A DNA stretch of 16,093 nt, taken from Bacillota bacterium (lineage in GTDB: Bacteria; Bacillota; Clostridia; Peptostreptococcales; Anaerovoracaceae). The notes below the pieces were generated by a model that was not told the DNA's origin, ran no database searches, and was given only the letters and a program-made list of their open reading frames with translations. The position numbers and the translations under genes were made by a program. The stretch is from contig JAEDNK010000030.1 in assembly GCA_016302545.1 (NCBI GenBank), forward strand, positions 1 through 16,093, written 5' to 3'. Every line of letters starts with the position of its first letter. The first letter of the stretch is position 1. This document shows, in pieces, positions 15,043 through 16,093 of the stretch.

Positions 15043-16093
15043 ATGCTGGACATTAAGAGAATAAGAGAAGATTATGAAAATGTCAAAGCCGGAGTAGAAA
15101 GAAGAACAAAGGGAAGCTTCGGAATCGAAAACGTTCCGCCGATGGACGAAAAGAGACGTGCTCTTTTAGCCGAGGTAGAGGCTATGAAGAACAAGCAGAA
15201 TGTAGTATCTAAAGAAATTCCTAAGATGAAGAAAGCAGGAGAAGATACTACTGCTATTATGGCAGAGATGAAGGAGCTTTCGGAGAAGATTAAAGCTCTC
15301 GACACACAGGTATCTCAGCTGGATGCTGACATTAAGGACGCTCTGCTGAACATTCCTAACATTCCTGCCGACTTCGTACAGGTAGGCGATGACGACAGCG
15401 CCAATGTTGAAATGAGAAAATTCAAAGAGCCTACACAATTTGACTTTGAGCCAAAAGCTCACTGGGACTTAGGCGCAGACCTGGATATTCTTGACTGGGA
15501 AAGAGCAGGAAAGATTGCAGGCGCAAGATTTACCGTATATAAGGGTTTAGGAGCAAGACTGGAGAGAGCTATTATGAACTTCATGCTTGACCTTCATACC
15601 ATTGATCAGGACTATACTGAAATTCTGCCGCCTTTCATGGTAAACAGAGCTGCAATGACTGGAACAGGACAGCTTCCTAAGTTTGAGGAAGACATGTTCT
15701 ATGTACCTCAGAAGGATTTCTTCCTGATTCCGACAGCAGAGGTTCCTGTGACAAACCTGCTTGCTCAGGAAATAATTCCTGAAGACCAGCTTCCTATTCA
15801 TTACACCGCTTACACTCCTTGCTTCAGAGCGGAAGCAGGATCCGCCGGAAGAGACACGAGAGGACTTATCAGACAGCATCAGTTCAACAAGGTTGAATTA
15901 GTTAAGTTCTGTAAACCGGAAGACTCATGGGATGAGTTGGAATCGCTGACAGCTGACGCAGAAGCAGTGCTTAAGCTTTTAGATATTCCGTACAGAGTTG
16001 TAAGGCTTTCCACAGGAGATTTAGGTTTCTCATCAGCGTGCACATACGATATCGAAGTCTGGATGCCATCCTACGGCAGATATGTTGAGATTT
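15043..16093 (+). CDS. serS: Seryl-tRNA synthetase (3' end outside window)
   Basis: The first 350 residues of a normally 420-430 residue enzyme that charges tRNA-Ser with serine. The N-terminus MLDIKRIREDYENVK is characteristic, followed by the long antiparallel coiled-coil arm (about 30-100) that grips the tRNA. The class II catalytic core begins after residue 130. TGTGQLPKFEEDMF and the motif 2 region FRAEAGSAGRDTRGLIRQHQF (from F261, with R262 and E264) are typical of SerRS. The window ends before motif 3. GAGGAAAG (15031-15038) precedes the ATG. It lies 33 bases downstream of the glutamine synthetase stop with no terminator and no room for a T-box, so it should be expressed from upstream. 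Confidence 0.98.
   Translation, partial: MLDIKRIREDYENVKAGVERRTKGSFGIENVPPMDEKRRALLAEVEAMKNKQNVVSKEIPKMKKAGEDTTAIMAEMKELSEKIKALDTQVSQLDADIKDALLNIPNIPADFVQVGDDDSANVEMRKFKEPTQFDFEPKAHWDLGADLDILDWERAGKIAGARFTVYKGLGARLERAIMNFMLDLHTIDQDYTEILPPFMVNRAAMTGTGQLPKFEEDMFYVPQKDFFLIPTAEVPVTNLLAQEIIPEDQLPIHYTAYTPCFRAEAGSAGRDTRGLIRQHQFNKVELVKFCKPEDSWDELESLTADAEAVLKLLDIPYRVVRLSTGDLGFSSACTYDIEVWMPSYGRYVEI

Noticed and set aside
1..16093. CRISPR arrays, insertion sequences, phage genes
   Set aside because: No regularly spaced repeats, transposase or integrase frames, or terminal inverted repeats were found.

Overview
The window reads as a Gram-positive, probably clostridial (Firmicutes) chromosome. Supporting signs are strong AGGAGG-type ribosome binding sites before almost every gene, moderate GC, heavy AGA use for arginine, lipobox and single-span envelope proteins, and intrinsic terminators with T-runs. 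The extended glutamine synthetase and the UPF0182 protein also fit clostridia. The exact family cannot be fixed from sequence alone.

Left part (1-5850), envelope sensing cluster. On the minus strand a BlaI/MecI-type repressor (1888-2265) is followed after one base by a BlaR1-like M56 membrane metalloprotease with a large extracellular C-terminal domain, cut by the left edge. Their promoter (TTGACA-18-TACAAT) carries a BlaI-like dyad over the -35 and another just past the -10. Divergently, on the plus strand, lies an M3-family (PepF-like) zinc peptidase with a lipoprotein signal (2462-4321). Converging on it from the right, behind a shared bidirectional terminator, is a minus-strand single-span protein (4412-5761). 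This protein is a paralogue of only the last membrane helix plus the extracellular domain of the M56 protein. No beta-lactamase or penicillin-binding protein is present. The cluster looks like a BlaI/M56 signalling unit with a surface peptidase and a detached copy of the sensor domain, and it is the most interesting part of the window.

Middle part (5850-7680). A monoacylglycerol-lipase-like alpha/beta hydrolase sits on the minus strand with its own terminator. Next come a mostly empty stretch, a complete minus-strand tRNA-Lys(CUU) with promoter and terminator, and a decayed 26-base copy of the 3' end of that tRNA. A small 56-residue Lys/Asn/Gln-rich protein gene with a terminator closes this part.

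Right part (7700-16093), one plus-strand operon behind a strong promoter (TTGCAA-17-TATAAT). It encodes an unknown single-span acidic protein (GTG start), a zinc-ribbon/disordered/single-span protein, a seven-span UPF0182 protein, a C-terminally extended glutamine synthetase, and seryl-tRNA synthetase (serS, cut by the right edge). Gaps between genes are short (about -1 to 50 bases) and no internal terminator is seen. The first three look like a membrane/envelope module of unknown function placed in front of two housekeeping enzymes.
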